DNA of 64,000 nt, taken from positions 1,054,001 through 1,118,000 of the forward strand of contig JBCAQO010000005.1 in NCBI GenBank assembly GCA_039111635.1. The letters run 5' to 3'. The translations under genes and the position numbers were made by a program. Below the pieces are notes generated by a model, which ran no database searches, was not told where the DNA came from, and was given only the letters and a program-made list of their open reading frames with translations. Numbering within the stretch: position 1 is the stretch's first letter; each line of letters opens with the position of its first letter. This stretch comes from Heterobasidion occidentale. Its lineage: Eukaryota > Basidiomycota > Agaricomycetes > Russulales > Bondarzewiaceae. Positions 1 through 11,212 of the stretch are shown here, in pieces.

Positions 1-907
1 ACCCCACATCGATCCGATATACGCTCCATATTTACCTCGTCTGCTCAAACGTTAGAAGACGAGGGTCGTTAAAGATTGCAAGTATGAGCTCACTGTTTCA
101 AAGTTACTATGTCTCCAATCACGATTTGGATGATCTGTATCAAGCCTATAACGCCGGCCGTCTCAGATGAATGTCAAAGAGGAATGTAGATGCCAAAAAT
201 GTACCTCCGCCACCTATGCCTTGAACTGCTCGAGATATAATCAACCAAGTCATGCTTTGTGCTGCTCCACAAAGAGCCGAGCCAATCTACCCATCGCAGT
301 CGTCATGTAAGATCGACTATGAATCTAATAACAAGAGAAAACGCACAAGGAAAATGACAATAACGGGGTAGAGGACAAGCTTGCGGCCTATGATGTCCGC
401 TAACTTGCCGTACAGCGGACCACACGCGGCTGAAGCAAGTAAATAAGCACTGCAGCGTTAGAACATCAGCGAAACAACCCGCTGTGTATTAGCCGTTTCG
501 ATTACCTGCCAACCCATGAGTAGTTTTGACCACCTCCCAGGTCAGAGACTATTGTTGGCAGCGCAGTCGCAACGCTGACGAACCAAACTTTAGAGAACTT
601 CCTACAAAAACGGTCCGAGACGGACGAACATTGTTTGATCCAAAGCAGCCTGTGCAGGAATTAATAATTTGGTCAGCAGAGCAAGTCAAGAAAATATTTT
701 GACGTCTATCTGGCTTACCAAGAACAAGGTCAACATCAACGAACAAAAGACAAGGGGGAGGTTGTTGTGCGGCAAAACCTGCTGCTCGCCGTTTTTCCAC
801 GAACTATCTGGTGAGGGAATTCTTGAGGGAGAAGGACCTTCCTTGACATCTGGCCCGGATTCCTCACGAGACAAGACTTCGACGGCGGGAACTTGGTCGG
901 CAGGCAT
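1..907 (-). CDS. MFS drug/H+ antiporter-like transporter, 3' part outside window
   Basis: Membrane transporter of the major facilitator superfamily, 14-helix drug/proton antiporter (DHA2) type. Exons read from the ATG at 907: an acidic, Ser/Pro-rich cytoplasmic tail (about 60 residues), then the first helix, LVFCSLMLTLFL. An intron (718-650) is followed by the exon 649-630 and a second intron (629-575). The junction gives AALDQTIVATALPTIVSD, the conserved end of helix 1. After a further intron comes PLYGKLADIIGRK, the MFS motif A loop, then another exon with ISRAVQGIGGGG, the helix 4 motif of this branch. The rest lies beyond base 1. The substrate cannot be told from sequence; toxin or drug efflux is usual for the family. 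The nearest upstream gene ends at 2321, so the promoter lies in 908-2320. Confidence 0.85.
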
Positions 908-2320
908 GCTGTTGTGATCTGTCCTCCAAAAGCACCTACCACCCTTTGTGTGCAAGAGTCAAGAACGAGGAGACTACATCCGTGCATGACTCGATCGGAG
1001 CCTCGGAGTACCATTTAACAGAAAGTGGCACGCTGACGACAACCATATGTCTGAATATCCGGACCGATCCGGGGAATGAGCCACTTTTCCAGCGGTCAAG
1101 TGCCGCGAAGCAGCGTCAAGCGCTCAAGCAAGGCCTCAAGGCCATGTGAACGAGGGCAGTGCTCCCCAGATGCACGAAAAGTGGAAAGAGGATTTTTAAT
1201 CCAGGGCGAAGCCGACGCGCGGAGTTTCAAAACTCTCACCGTTATAAAGGCACACAAGTTGGCCGCGGGGAATTTGAGTTGGCTTTGACAGAATGACAAA
1301 GGAGACAAAAAAACTTATGAAGACTTGTAGATTGGCGCCATACCGTAGTCTTTCAGAGCCAGATCTTGTCACCGTATGTATCTGAGACTGAATGCATTTA
1401 GGACGGATTGATATGAAGGTCTACGGAGGCACATCACGCGCAAGTCAACCTCCCACCATCACTTACTGACCGCTCGAGTCCGTGTTCAAAAACCGTCGTG
1501 ACTCTTTCTCTCGATTGACACGCGAGCGCTTACAATTTCGACCGGCGTCGAGCACGCATTGTAAGAAGGGGTCTGTTTCGCTTGGCAGTCTGAAACTAGC
1601 TTCATCCAGCTTGCGTTTCGAAGAGCCCTTCGGGGGTCTTGGTCAGATGTCATGTTCGAGGGAGTCGAGAGTGTCGCCTTAGACTCTGGATGGCCAGGTG
1701 GGGCGGACATAAATTTGCGCGCGAGGAGGGACGGCGAGAGTGTTTGGATTGCCCTTGCGGGAAGAGGAGACCGAATGAGAGCTTCTATAGCTGAGAATGC
1801 CTGGTAACAATCACGTTAACACATAACAAGCAGGATTAAACAATGACAGTGTAGAACTCACCATACAGGCATCCTTCCAGGCGAGCAGGGAAGGAAGCGG
1901 GCGAGGAAGGACACGGCTGTAGCGTGCAAGCGGCGAGGGAGGTTCGCGAACAGTTCTGTATCGCGGAGGGGTACGCGGGACCTGGTACATGATGACGGCT
2001 GGCATTGTTGATCAATCTGCTGAAGCAAGAGTGTGCAAGTCAAAAGAGCGTGAGGGATTAGAAGGTGTGTCTAGCGGGACAAAGAGTGGAGAGAGAAAGC
2101 AAAGCAGGGAACGAGTGGGCAAGTTCGGTTGACGTCATGCTTGCTTTGGTGACAGGTTTTCCATAATGGGAACCAGATTCGACGAAAATAGAAGGTGAGT
2201 TTCCAAAAGGAGTAAACCCAGCAACCTAAAATATTAGATATCTCAAAGGTAACACCAGCGCAAATACATTGTGGATGCTGGTATCGAATCCCACAGTCAC
2301 TCAAGTACTCACAGCTTGGC
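908..2320. other. intergenic, no supported gene
   Basis: About 1.4 kb between the MFS start and the NSE2 stop. Only short open frames without splice support or recognisable motifs are present on either strand. It should hold the MFS promoter and the NSE2 3' UTR. Confidence 0.5.
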
Positions 2321-3610
2321 TCACTCCACTATCTCCTCCGCATCACTGTCGTCTTCCCTCTGCCGCGCTCTGCGCTGGGCATTTTTTACTTTACGCTCCA
2401 ACGCCTTGTCCGGCTTCAGATCATTATAACAGATCATCTTTCTGCAACCGGCTGCAGGGCAGCTTTTCTTCGTGGCTTTGTTGGAGCCAAGCATTTGCCG
2501 AATGGCCTCTCCAGAGAAGGAGTGGGAACAAACCGTACTGAGGTAAAGGAGGTTAGTCACATATATCACACTACGATGGACAAGAGGTAACTCACGAGGT
2601 GAGGGGATCAACAAGGAACGTCAAAGTTATAGGGCACTTGAAATCTTGCATGACACCTCCGACGAGAATATCGTCGTCGTCGTCATCACTAACATCGTCT
2701 TCCTCTGATACAAAGCATGAGACAAAAGATCGTTCAAAGTATTATTCATACAAACCTCGAGGCAAAAATTCGACAACTGGCGGCATCGCATCGTCCGGAT
2801 TTTGCACTTCCTGTACACACGTATAAGAAGATGAAAAGGAAGAGCAGGAGACCACACACGTGTATGGCTTGTCGAAAATCTGCATAATGTTGATTCCTGC
2901 CGTACTTCTGACGCGTTGTCTTTTTCTTGTATTTGTCGATCTTTCCCTTCACATCGTTCTCATAGCGGTCTAAAATGTCTGACTACAATAGGAACGGTTA
3001 TATGATATATAGACCGATAGCATTAGTACGTACGATCTCTTCACCACGGATGACTTGTTGGTGAAGCTCTTCGAGCGTCTTCTTGTGTGCGGAGATTTCT
3101 TCATCTATGTCGACCATTTCTCGCATTAAGTTATCGAGACGGATGAGTTCCTAAGTACAGGCTGTCGACGTTGGAGAGCAGCGATACTGAAGAATTAGAT
3201 TAGCGTACCTTCTCGGCAGCTTCATCGTCCTTCAGCTCGGCTACAGCACTTGCTACGTCGTTGAGAAGCACTGGCGCACTGTTCCTGACATTCTTCTCTA
3301 TCATTGCCCAGTCCGCCGCGATACCCGTCAGTTTAGAGCCTTCATTCTTATTGAGAGGTTGATTGCCAAAGGCTTCTTCATCAAACGGGATCATATCGCC
3401 TCCATTGCCATCTTCAGGGCCAGAGTGATCATCCTCATCTTGGCGTGGCATGGCTTTCTTCACTTTGGATTTGGAAGCCTTGGAGCTGCGACGCGGTAGC
3501 TCTTCTTCGTCCTCGTCGACTGCATCATCTTCTTGCTGTTGGGAGAGGTTGTGCTCCTCAATGTGGTCGGATGGGGTGGATTGAGCGCGCCGCGAAGCTT
3601 TACGAGGCAT
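2321..3610 (-). CDS. NSE2: SMC5/6 complex SUMO E3 ligase Nse2/Mms21
   Basis: SP-RING SUMO ligase of the SMC5/6 DNA-repair complex, acting in the nucleus. Five introns by eye. The N-terminus (MPRKASRR...) is charged and acidic. The next exons give helical, coiled-coil-like segments (ELIRLDNLMREMVDIDEEIS; SDILDRYENDVKGKIDKYKK) that in the family dock on Smc5. The C-terminal third is the zinc domain: FKCPITLTFLVDPLTS, an intron at about 2590-2535, then TVCSHSFSGEAI and SCPAAGC, i.e. the C-x-I, C-x-H and C...C spacing of an SP-RING. It ends in a basic then acidic tail, DDSDAEEIVE. The start faces the uS12m start 165 bp away, so the two probably share a promoter. Identification rests on the SP-RING and the coiled-coil order. 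Confidence 0.85.
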
Positions 3611-3775
3611 CTTATAATGCTGTGAACGAAGGAGATGGTAAATAAGCCGGCATACGCTCTGGACGCGTCGCGCGTAGGGCCAAGTTTAGGGCAGGGTGCT
3701 TCGTGATCTCGGAAAATGCCGTACGTTTCGTCCAACTCATAGGCGTTGCCGACGACGAGCAAGAAGCCGTCCACG
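3611..3775. promoter_or_regulatory. shared promoter interval NSE2 / MRPS12
   Basis: The two start codons face away from each other with 165 bp between them and no other gene. Any core promoter for both must lie here. No TATA box is evident. Confidence 0.5.
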
Positions 3776-4416
3776 ATGCTCTCAGCATTGCGCGCGTTGG
3801 CGCGCCCTTCCTCTCTGTGGGCCCCTTTATCCATGCGCACAACCGGCTCGTCACATACTCCTTCGATACTTCCGAGGCGCTCAGCAATTCTCCCCCTCAT
3901 CCATCCTCGTGCCTTTCATGCCTCCCCACCCTCGCTTGTTACCTTGAACCAGGCCATGCGCCGTAAAGCGCCAAAGAAGCGCAACTCTTCCAAGGCCCAT
4001 TGCTGGAAAACAACAGTCAAAAGAAGGGTGTTTGCGTGCAGATCTTTGTTGTCAAACCGAAGAAGCCTAATTCCGCCAAGCGCAAAGTTGCGCGAGTAAA
4101 GCTCTCCTCAGGAAAGACGCTTCAGGCCTACGTCATGGGCGAAGGGCATAATCTGCAAGAGCATAGTGTTGTTCTGGTCAGAGGAGGTCGTGCGCAGGAT
4201 TTGCCGGGTGTGAAGTACGTCCCGACAAGCTACGTTCCTGTCGCTTCGGTTTGCTAACAGCGTTTTTAGATACAAGCTTGTGCGTGGGGCTCTTGATTTC
4301 GGTGGAGTCGTGGGTAGGGTAAATGCTCGAAGCAAATACGGAGGTGCGTCACTCGTCATCTATCAAGTATCTCTCTGACGTACGCACCCACAGTGAAAAA
4401 GCCCAAGAAGTCATAG
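3776..4416 (+). CDS. MRPS12: mitochondrial small ribosomal subunit protein uS12m (apparent 1-nt deletion)
   Basis: Decoding-centre protein S12 of the mitochondrial ribosome. Exons 3776-4214, 4270-4343, 4394-4416. The first 60 or so residues ([19 protein letters not shown]...) are an Arg/Ser-rich mitochondrial presequence; then [20 protein letters not shown], the family's start. The mature core follows: [58 protein letters not shown], ending SKYGVKKPKKS. The 4214/4270 junction restores DLPGVKYK exactly. The frame breaks after SKA: at 3996-3998 the C run is one base short, and a fourth C would give the expected SKAPLLENN. No intron can explain it, because every residue on both sides is conserved. 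Likely a sequencing error; a true null would be lethal for respiration. Confidence 0.88.
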
Positions 4417-4667
4417 CTTATTCGCCGTCCCCACTATCTTTGCATTTTCTTTGTTTTCCCTTGACCTATGGATTGGCTGCTCGTCACTGCTAGCTACTAA
4501 ATACATAGCCGTGCCGTAAGGGCAAAATAATCCACGGTGCGTGTCCATCCTATAAAATAATGATAAATCGCAATACACTGCGTCCACATCCGAGATACCG
4601 AAAATTCCAAGGGGGAGGGGAGGGGGCAGAATATCGCAAACTGATACTAAAATAATCAAGGTCCTCG

Positions 4668-7600
4668 TCATGTCCTGATCAAGCCTCCGGCATGTCGTAA
4701 TTTCTCTTCTCTCTCTTTCTTTGTCCGTACCACTTTCTCGATCTCCGCGTTCAGTGCCCAACACCACACATCTCTCTCGACTCTGCTTCTCGTTCTGAAC
4801 ACCATCAGCTTCCTCTTGGTGCTCAATTTAGGAACTGCCTCCTTATCCTTTCCGACCCTGTTCGCCTTACCTGGCCGTTCGGTTATTCCTGTTTCCACGT
4901 CCAATGGGTGATAGTACACCACAAACAATGTGTCTTCGTCTGGATCGGCACTTTCTAGTCCGTCTTGGTATCGCCGAGCCATCGGTGGGGTGTTGGGGTT
5001 ATATTGACCTCGAGGCAACGATTGCGCCGCGAACACGCCCGAAGCGATGTAGGCGTCGAGCAGATTGATTCCTTTCCCTCGTCTACGGTGGTGTACCGAG
5101 TTGGCCTTCATGTGATATTGAATGAGGTGACCTGCCACGATGAAAAGCTGGACATGCCTATTGGAAGAAAGCTGATTGTCAGTATGGATTGTAGGTACTC
5201 GCGGAACTGTCAAGCCGAACACTAACTTGTACCGACCACGAAACCCTTTCTGCACGAAGATTCGCCCTGATTTCGTGATGGCCCGACACCCATCCAGTAC
5301 ACACCAGTTGTATAAGTGATTCAGCGACGGTAGGACCGCGCTCAGATCCGATGCCGGTTCGGTGGGGCTTGCTCGTTGTCCACGTTGACCTTGCGACGCG
5401 GCGTTATACGCGGACGACCGGTCCCGAAATGCACAATATCCATCTCCTGACGAGCGTCCGTGTCATGACGCGCCTTCCAGTATTGAATCAGCGCGCGCAG
5501 GCGGTTGATCCACTCTATCGCGTCTTGCATGAGTAAGTCTGGTATTATGCAGTCAGTGAGAGTCACAATTCAAGATTGTGGAAAGACTCGCTACCTCGAA
5601 CCGTACTACTCTTCCTGTACTCATGACCAGCTCGAAACACCGTCTCATTCGTATATGCACACGATCTCGCGCTGATTTCTCAGGCCTTCCTCACCTCCCA
5701 CATCGTCATCGTCATCTTCATCCCCATCCACCTGAGCGAAGCACAGCTCCTCGTCGCCATAATCCTCCGTTTGCACATTCTCCTGAAGAGGTGGCACGAC
5801 TTGAAATGCGCGCCGAACGAGTACAATGCTGCGCAGATCCGTCACACCTCTCGCCTCGGACACTTGCTGTGCTCCGCGCCAAACCTCCTCATTTCGCATT
5901 GTAGTATGAAAGTCGTCGTCTGGAGAAGCGGGCTGGGGGACGCTCCCAGGTGGGCGCGGAGGGTGAGCCCTAGGAGGGGGGAGGGAGAAGAGCAACCCGT
6001 CATGTGTGGTGAGGTATATGGGCTGCCGGACTTGTGTTGCAGGTTTAACTCGTTCGAGGAACCCTTCGATTGACGGTGGCTCCTCCAATCGCACGCCGTC
6101 CTTGAGATGTACACGCGATGGGAGATGTTCGCTCCTTCGGAGTTCTAGGTGTGCTGCTTTACCTGCCTATGAGTGAAATACAAATGCATTGAGAGTTCGT
6201 AGGCCCTTGAGGTCATAAAAATGAAACAAACCTGGCTCAGCGCGAGTCCAGCAAGAACGGCCCACTCTCTTTCCTTTCCCTCAATATCTTCCTGCCACCA
6301 AACCCAATCCAGCTGCGTGCCCATCCTCCAAGCAAGCTCAAGCTGAGCCCCCATCTCGAGCTGCCGTTGTATCAACATCCTCCAGTCCTGTATCCGGCCT
6401 AGAGCTTTGACACAAAGTTCCACAAGATTGGCCTTAGTGAAGGAGGTCAGGTCGGCATTCGTTTGATCATTGATCAAGTCTGGAATGTCGATTTTAAGCC
6501 GAAGGTCCACCAGAGGCACACGAATTTCGATGAACGGAGGAAATTTTCCACCGAAACGACGCCTAGGTGGATATAAAATCGCCTTTCAATAAATGGGAAC
6601 ACGACGAGCAGGCGAAGATGATATTGACGATATTCGAGTGTGACCTACCATAAATGCCATGTCCAATCGACTGCGCGAGAGCGTCTTCGATGTTTGAAAA
6701 CGAAGATATTGAGACCCTCTTTCGCGCGATGAAAGTGCCACCGACTTTTCGAGACAGACTGCACCGCGGTGGGAGGACATGCTATGCAGAAAGTGAGGTC
6801 TGTGAAGGAGTACAAGGACAGTTTAGTCTGCGGTGTACTGAGGGGCACGATGAAGGCGAGGTGCTTATGCCCGGTCACCCACTCCTTCAGCGGGATGGTC
6901 TGGGGTTCAAGTCAGTTACGATGGGGTTTCGGTGATAACATCCAATCGAATTGAAGGCGGTAGTACATACATAATCCTCATATAATTCTATTCGGTCTTT
7001 CCGCCAAACCACCATGAACTCAGCCCAATCTTCGTACTGTAGATGCTGGGTAGACCTGTTTTGGTTTTCATCGAAGGTCGCTCCTAGTGATCGCTCCCTG
7101 GTATATGAAACGCGAACAATCATTCTGTCTGAGACAACCATGAGCGAACTAGGTGATGAAATGAATAATACACGGGAAACTGCACCTTGCATGAAAATGT
7201 CATCTGAATGGCTTTCCCTGGTACTGGCGGACGAGGAGGCTCAAGCGCTTGCTCTTGAGCGGCCGCGGCGCTGGACTCAGGCAAATCTGTTCCCTCACGC
7301 GCAAGGACCTCCTGGGGTGATGCGGATGATTGTTCTAAAGCGTCAGGATAATGAACTACTTTCTTCTTGCCCTCACTCGCTCCTACTGCATTATGGAACG
7401 AGGATACATGCACATCAGTAATGTTTCCATCACTCCTGGTTTGACCAATCAAAGAGTCCTTCAAAATGGGGCGCGGTAGAACGTCGGTCTGCGCTTTGCT
7501 CGGTGGCTTAGCTTGAGTGGCTAGAGGAGAGGGTCGAATGAGGGAAGCCGCAAAAGGAACGTGTACAGACTCGTCCTCGGGAGGCCAGTGATCTTCGGCG

Positions 7601-8244
7601 GATGAATGCTCATGAATCGATGGAGTGCCTGTAACCATTTCAGGAGCTTCAGAGGAGGGACTCAAATGTGACCGAGCGGTCGCGAAACTGTCAGCAGTAA
7701 AAGTCGACATAGGCATGTCAAGGTGCACTTGCGAGGTGGATGCGGCGAAGTCTGAGGTCGACCTGGCGCTTTTGGGGAGCCCGCCCGAAAGTACGTTGAT
7801 TCCTATCAAGTCCCCGACTTCAAAAGAACCACCGACCCAGCGTCTGCGCGATACGTTGGCATCCTTTTTCCTGCCCTTCCACATCCTTCCCCACTCGCTG
7901 TCCGTCCACAGTCTCAGCATCTCGCTCCGTGTCTGCCGCTCCTGCTGCTCTCCCCAATCCGACTCCCTCCCACCTTGCTCGAGGAAGAACTGGAATGCAT
8001 AGTCCTGAAGAACGCTGGTGACGACGTTGTCTTCGTCTTCATCCGATACAATGCGATCGTAAATGCCAAACAGTCGAAATGCCTTGTGCTTCACCTGGTT
8101 GTTCTGCTTCTCCGCCTGTGATATGACGCGTTCAGGCATAGGTCCGATGAAGAAGCGACGATGAATATGTGAGCCATCAAGTCGCGTGTCTTCGAGACTC
8201 GGCGTCATGAGGATAGGAGGCGGACGCGTCTGTGAAGATACCAT
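4668..8244 (-). CDS. Spo71/Mug56-like PH-domain protein
   Basis: Large multi-exon protein starting MVSSQTRPPPILM at 8244. The first exon carries HIHRRFFIGPMPERV, the signature of the N-terminal domain of fungal Spo71/Mug56 sporulation proteins, then a Ser/Pro-rich linker. Middle exons give a first PH-like stretch (VIVRVSYTRERS..., EFMVVWRKDRIELYEDYV), then KALGRIQDWRMLIQRQLEMG and FLERVKPATQVRQPIYLTTH DGLLF-type PH strands with an acidic D-run. The last exons give IEWINRLRALIQYWKARHD and a C-terminal PH half ending DVWCWALNAEIEKVV. In yeasts these proteins act in prospore membrane or spore-wall formation; a role in basidiospores is inference. Two PH domains and the FIGPMP motif support the family; exon limits are approximate. 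Confidence 0.65.
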
Positions 8245-8680
8245 GCCTTATGTTAATGGCTAAGGATAACTCTTGATCATGGTCAACGTTGATGATATGG
8301 AGTAAGTAGCACACCGTGCCACTGTGGAACAGCTGCAAGACTCAAGAGACCGTTGACGTCTGTCTCGTCATAGGTAGCCTAAAAAGGAAATAAGGGGCGA
8401 TGGGTTGGTAGAGGAGTCGGCCAATGATCAATGAGTGTCAAAGGTTCATACGTTCATATTTTATCTATATTGCGTGGGGTTAACCATAAGTGAATAACGA
8501 GTAACTTCTAGGAGGCAAATTGATTAAATGTCAAAAAGTGATGATACAACGAGTGGACACAATACAACCATGTGCATGTATTACAAGTGAGTGGGGATGC
8601 CAGAATGTAGTAGCCAATACGAGGATAGTCTATCATAAAGGTGATGGTATAGTGAGTACAGGCTAGAGAGGGCGGTGCAG
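8245..8680. other. intergenic, no supported gene
   Basis: A/T-richer 436 bp between the start of the PH-domain gene and the stop of the AOX gene, both on the minus strand. No open frame with motif support. Confidence 0.5.
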
Positions 8681-10289
8681 CTACTGATGAACAGCTTGTT
8701 GCTTGTCGACCATCTGGTGCGAATCGTTCACATACTTGGCCGCCGCGGCCCTGTCAAATCTGGAATGAAGAGTCAAGGAGATGCAGCGGATAGAGCATTA
8801 AAACGGGCACGCACTCAATGAGTTTACCCTTGACGTGCATGTCAGGCTCCCGTAGCGCGAACGGATTCACGTCATCTTTTTGGAGGTTTGCGAGGGAGTG
8901 ATTGACGAAACGATGTGTTGATTCGTCTGAACGGACAGCATAGATGACGTCGAGCATCGTCGCATTCGGCGCAAGTCGCCAGTAATCCTTGGCGATTTCT
9001 GGAGCCGGCTTGTCTTTCCTGATCGCCCAAAGAAAAAATCAGTCAAGAGCAGGCCACAGAGAATCTGGAATGAGTGAACGAACCATAATGGTAGTCGACC
9101 GGCCTCAAGTTCGTTTATGCAGCTTGAATAGGTCCTGACCGCCTCCTCTTCTAGATGCCCAACGAAACGATGACAGGTACTTGGCGAAAAGAGATAGGAA
9201 AAGACTACCAAAAGATCATGAATATATCATTGAAGACTCATCGGTGAGGAGAACGCACAGAAGATGTTGTAGAAGACGCCCTGTGCACCAAGGATGAGTG
9301 CGCGGAAGAAGATCCCAGGATTTCGAAGAGTCATGAATGTCCTACAACGCACAATTGAGACGGTTAATAGACTTGGAAAGGATAGTGATCGTACATCAGG
9401 TGCATTCGCTCATTCTCTGCTTCTTCAAGCAGTGTATGGATCCATCCAGAGTCCCTCCGCTGAGAACAATCTTTCAAGATTTGGTGCCGCGCAGACATGA
9501 TGGAATACGAACCATCAGACGAAGACTTGTCAGGTGACGGACGGTTGCAGCCACCATCCCAGGAACGCCTGCGATGGATTCAAGGAACAGAATGCGCTGA
9601 GAAACTCGATTGAATAAACTAACGGTTGAGAATTTTTAATGGCGACTTACGTTCAACCATTCATGTTCGTTCATGACATAGCCTCCCTTCCGAAGTTCCT
9701 CTAGCGTCATGGTGGAGCCGGCAGGTACTGTCTTGTGCTTGTAACCAGATACTAGGTCGAAGCCCCATCTACCAATAATCGTTGGATTAAGGTAGAAAAA
9801 CTCGATCGCTGAGAAATCTAGGTACCTGCACAGCTTGGCAAGTCCAATGGCGAACTTATCTGAAAAGTTTTTGCCATCGCGATGAAGAACCTAAGGTTGG
9901 ACCATGAACCAGACGAAAAAAATAGGGCAAAAAAAATACAAACCTCGACGGCTTTAAGTTCATCAGCAGAGTAAACTGGATGGAAGAGGACCCAGTCTCC
10001 CTTCACCTCACTACCTGTAGGGCTCGTGGTGATGATATCCTGTGGAATAGATTGATCCTCTGCAGTATTGTCACTATACGCGACGAGGAAGTAGCAGACA
10101 TGTATACGAACTCAGATGGCGACCCTCAGCACCGGCGAAGGCTTCTTCGTGAGTCTTTTTCGCATGAAGGTCGTTGAAACGCGACGCAGAGCTGGAGAGA
10201 GACCGGCGGGCAAGAGACAGACCTAACGCAGAGCGGTAGAGAGGTGGAGCGCGCGAAGCGGCTGTTCTAAGCATAGCCAGCAGAGGCAA
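8681..10289 (-). CDS. AOX1: mitochondrial alternative oxidase
   Basis: Cyanide-insensitive ubiquinol oxidase of the inner mitochondrial membrane; it passes electrons from ubiquinol to oxygen without proton pumping. Starts [20 protein letters not shown], an Arg-rich presequence. Later exons give [32 protein letters not shown], and the di-iron ligands in order: [11 protein letters not shown] (first Glu), [10 protein letters not shown] (Glu, Glu, His), [13 protein letters not shown] (Glu) and [10 protein letters not shown] (Glu, His). The C-terminal exon ends [17 protein letters not shown]. Seven or eight exons, all with short introns. All catalytic ligands are intact. The splice choice between about 10140 and 10060, joining the presequence to the body, is uncertain. 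A TATA box lies 68 bp upstream. Confidence 0.93.
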
Positions 10290-11212
10290 GGTTAAGCGCT
10301 TGTATTAATAGGATGGTATCGGAATGCTGAGGGCCTCGTTTGGCATGGCGGACGTGCTTTTATATAGGCCAGTGGCGGTGACTGTTGGCGTCGATTGGCT
10401 CTAGCTGGAACCCGTGGTGCTCCGAAGTGTTGTTTTGAAACCCGAGTCGCTCCGCATTAGCATGATCGGCGTGTTTCATTGGCTAAACCGAGTCAGAAAG
10501 ATCCGGGCGGTAATTTCTTGTCGTCTGCCCGACACAGCAGAATGCGTGGACCTAGATCTTTCGTCAGTGTGGCTAGCAAGCAGACATCAATTGAACCCAA
10601 ACCGAACCCAATGGCACGCCTCCGACAACATTCGCATCACGTGCTGAGACCCAAGTCAATCCCAGCCTCGGGCTTGCTCTTGCCTCGGGACAGTGGTCGA
10701 ATCATGCGACAATGATCCCACTTGCAGTGCATCGAATACTAAGCAAGCCTAATCGCCGAATGTGCCAGTGGCGCTCGGGTGCATGTTCTTTTTATTGGCG
10801 GATGTCGCTAACACTTGTGTCATAACCGTTGCTTTCCGTCAATGATTATATCAATGATTAGGCCATACTCGCGGCTGTCGACCAACCACAGAAGTAACAG
10901 CACTGCATCCAGAGAACGATTTCGCCTTTAGAAACACACGCCCTTGGTCAGGGAGAGTCTCAGCTGGTGACTCACTTTGAGGTCATCATTTTCTGCGGCT
11001 ATTCAAGGTGCAATCAAAGAATCTCGACTTGTCGTGGGACATCAACTCACCTGAGTCCGTGATATGGTATACCTCAACAGACCAACGTCATAATCAGATG
11101 ACAACGAATGGCTCGGGGCTCATGAAAATCATGAAAATCAAGGTATCTGAAGATAGGTCTATTAGATTTCGACGACACTGTACCGTACCCCGATCCCGAG
11201 ATCTCTGCCACA
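10290..11212. other. intergenic, AOX promoter
   Basis: Holds the AOX promoter and the 3' flank of the carnitine acetyltransferase gene. Short open frames on the plus strand at 10414-10715 have no motifs and are not called. Confidence 0.5.
10357..10366 (-). promoter_or_regulatory. TATA box of AOX
   Basis: TATATAAAAG on the minus strand, 68-77 bp before the AOX start codon; a good match in sequence and spacing. Confidence 0.6.
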
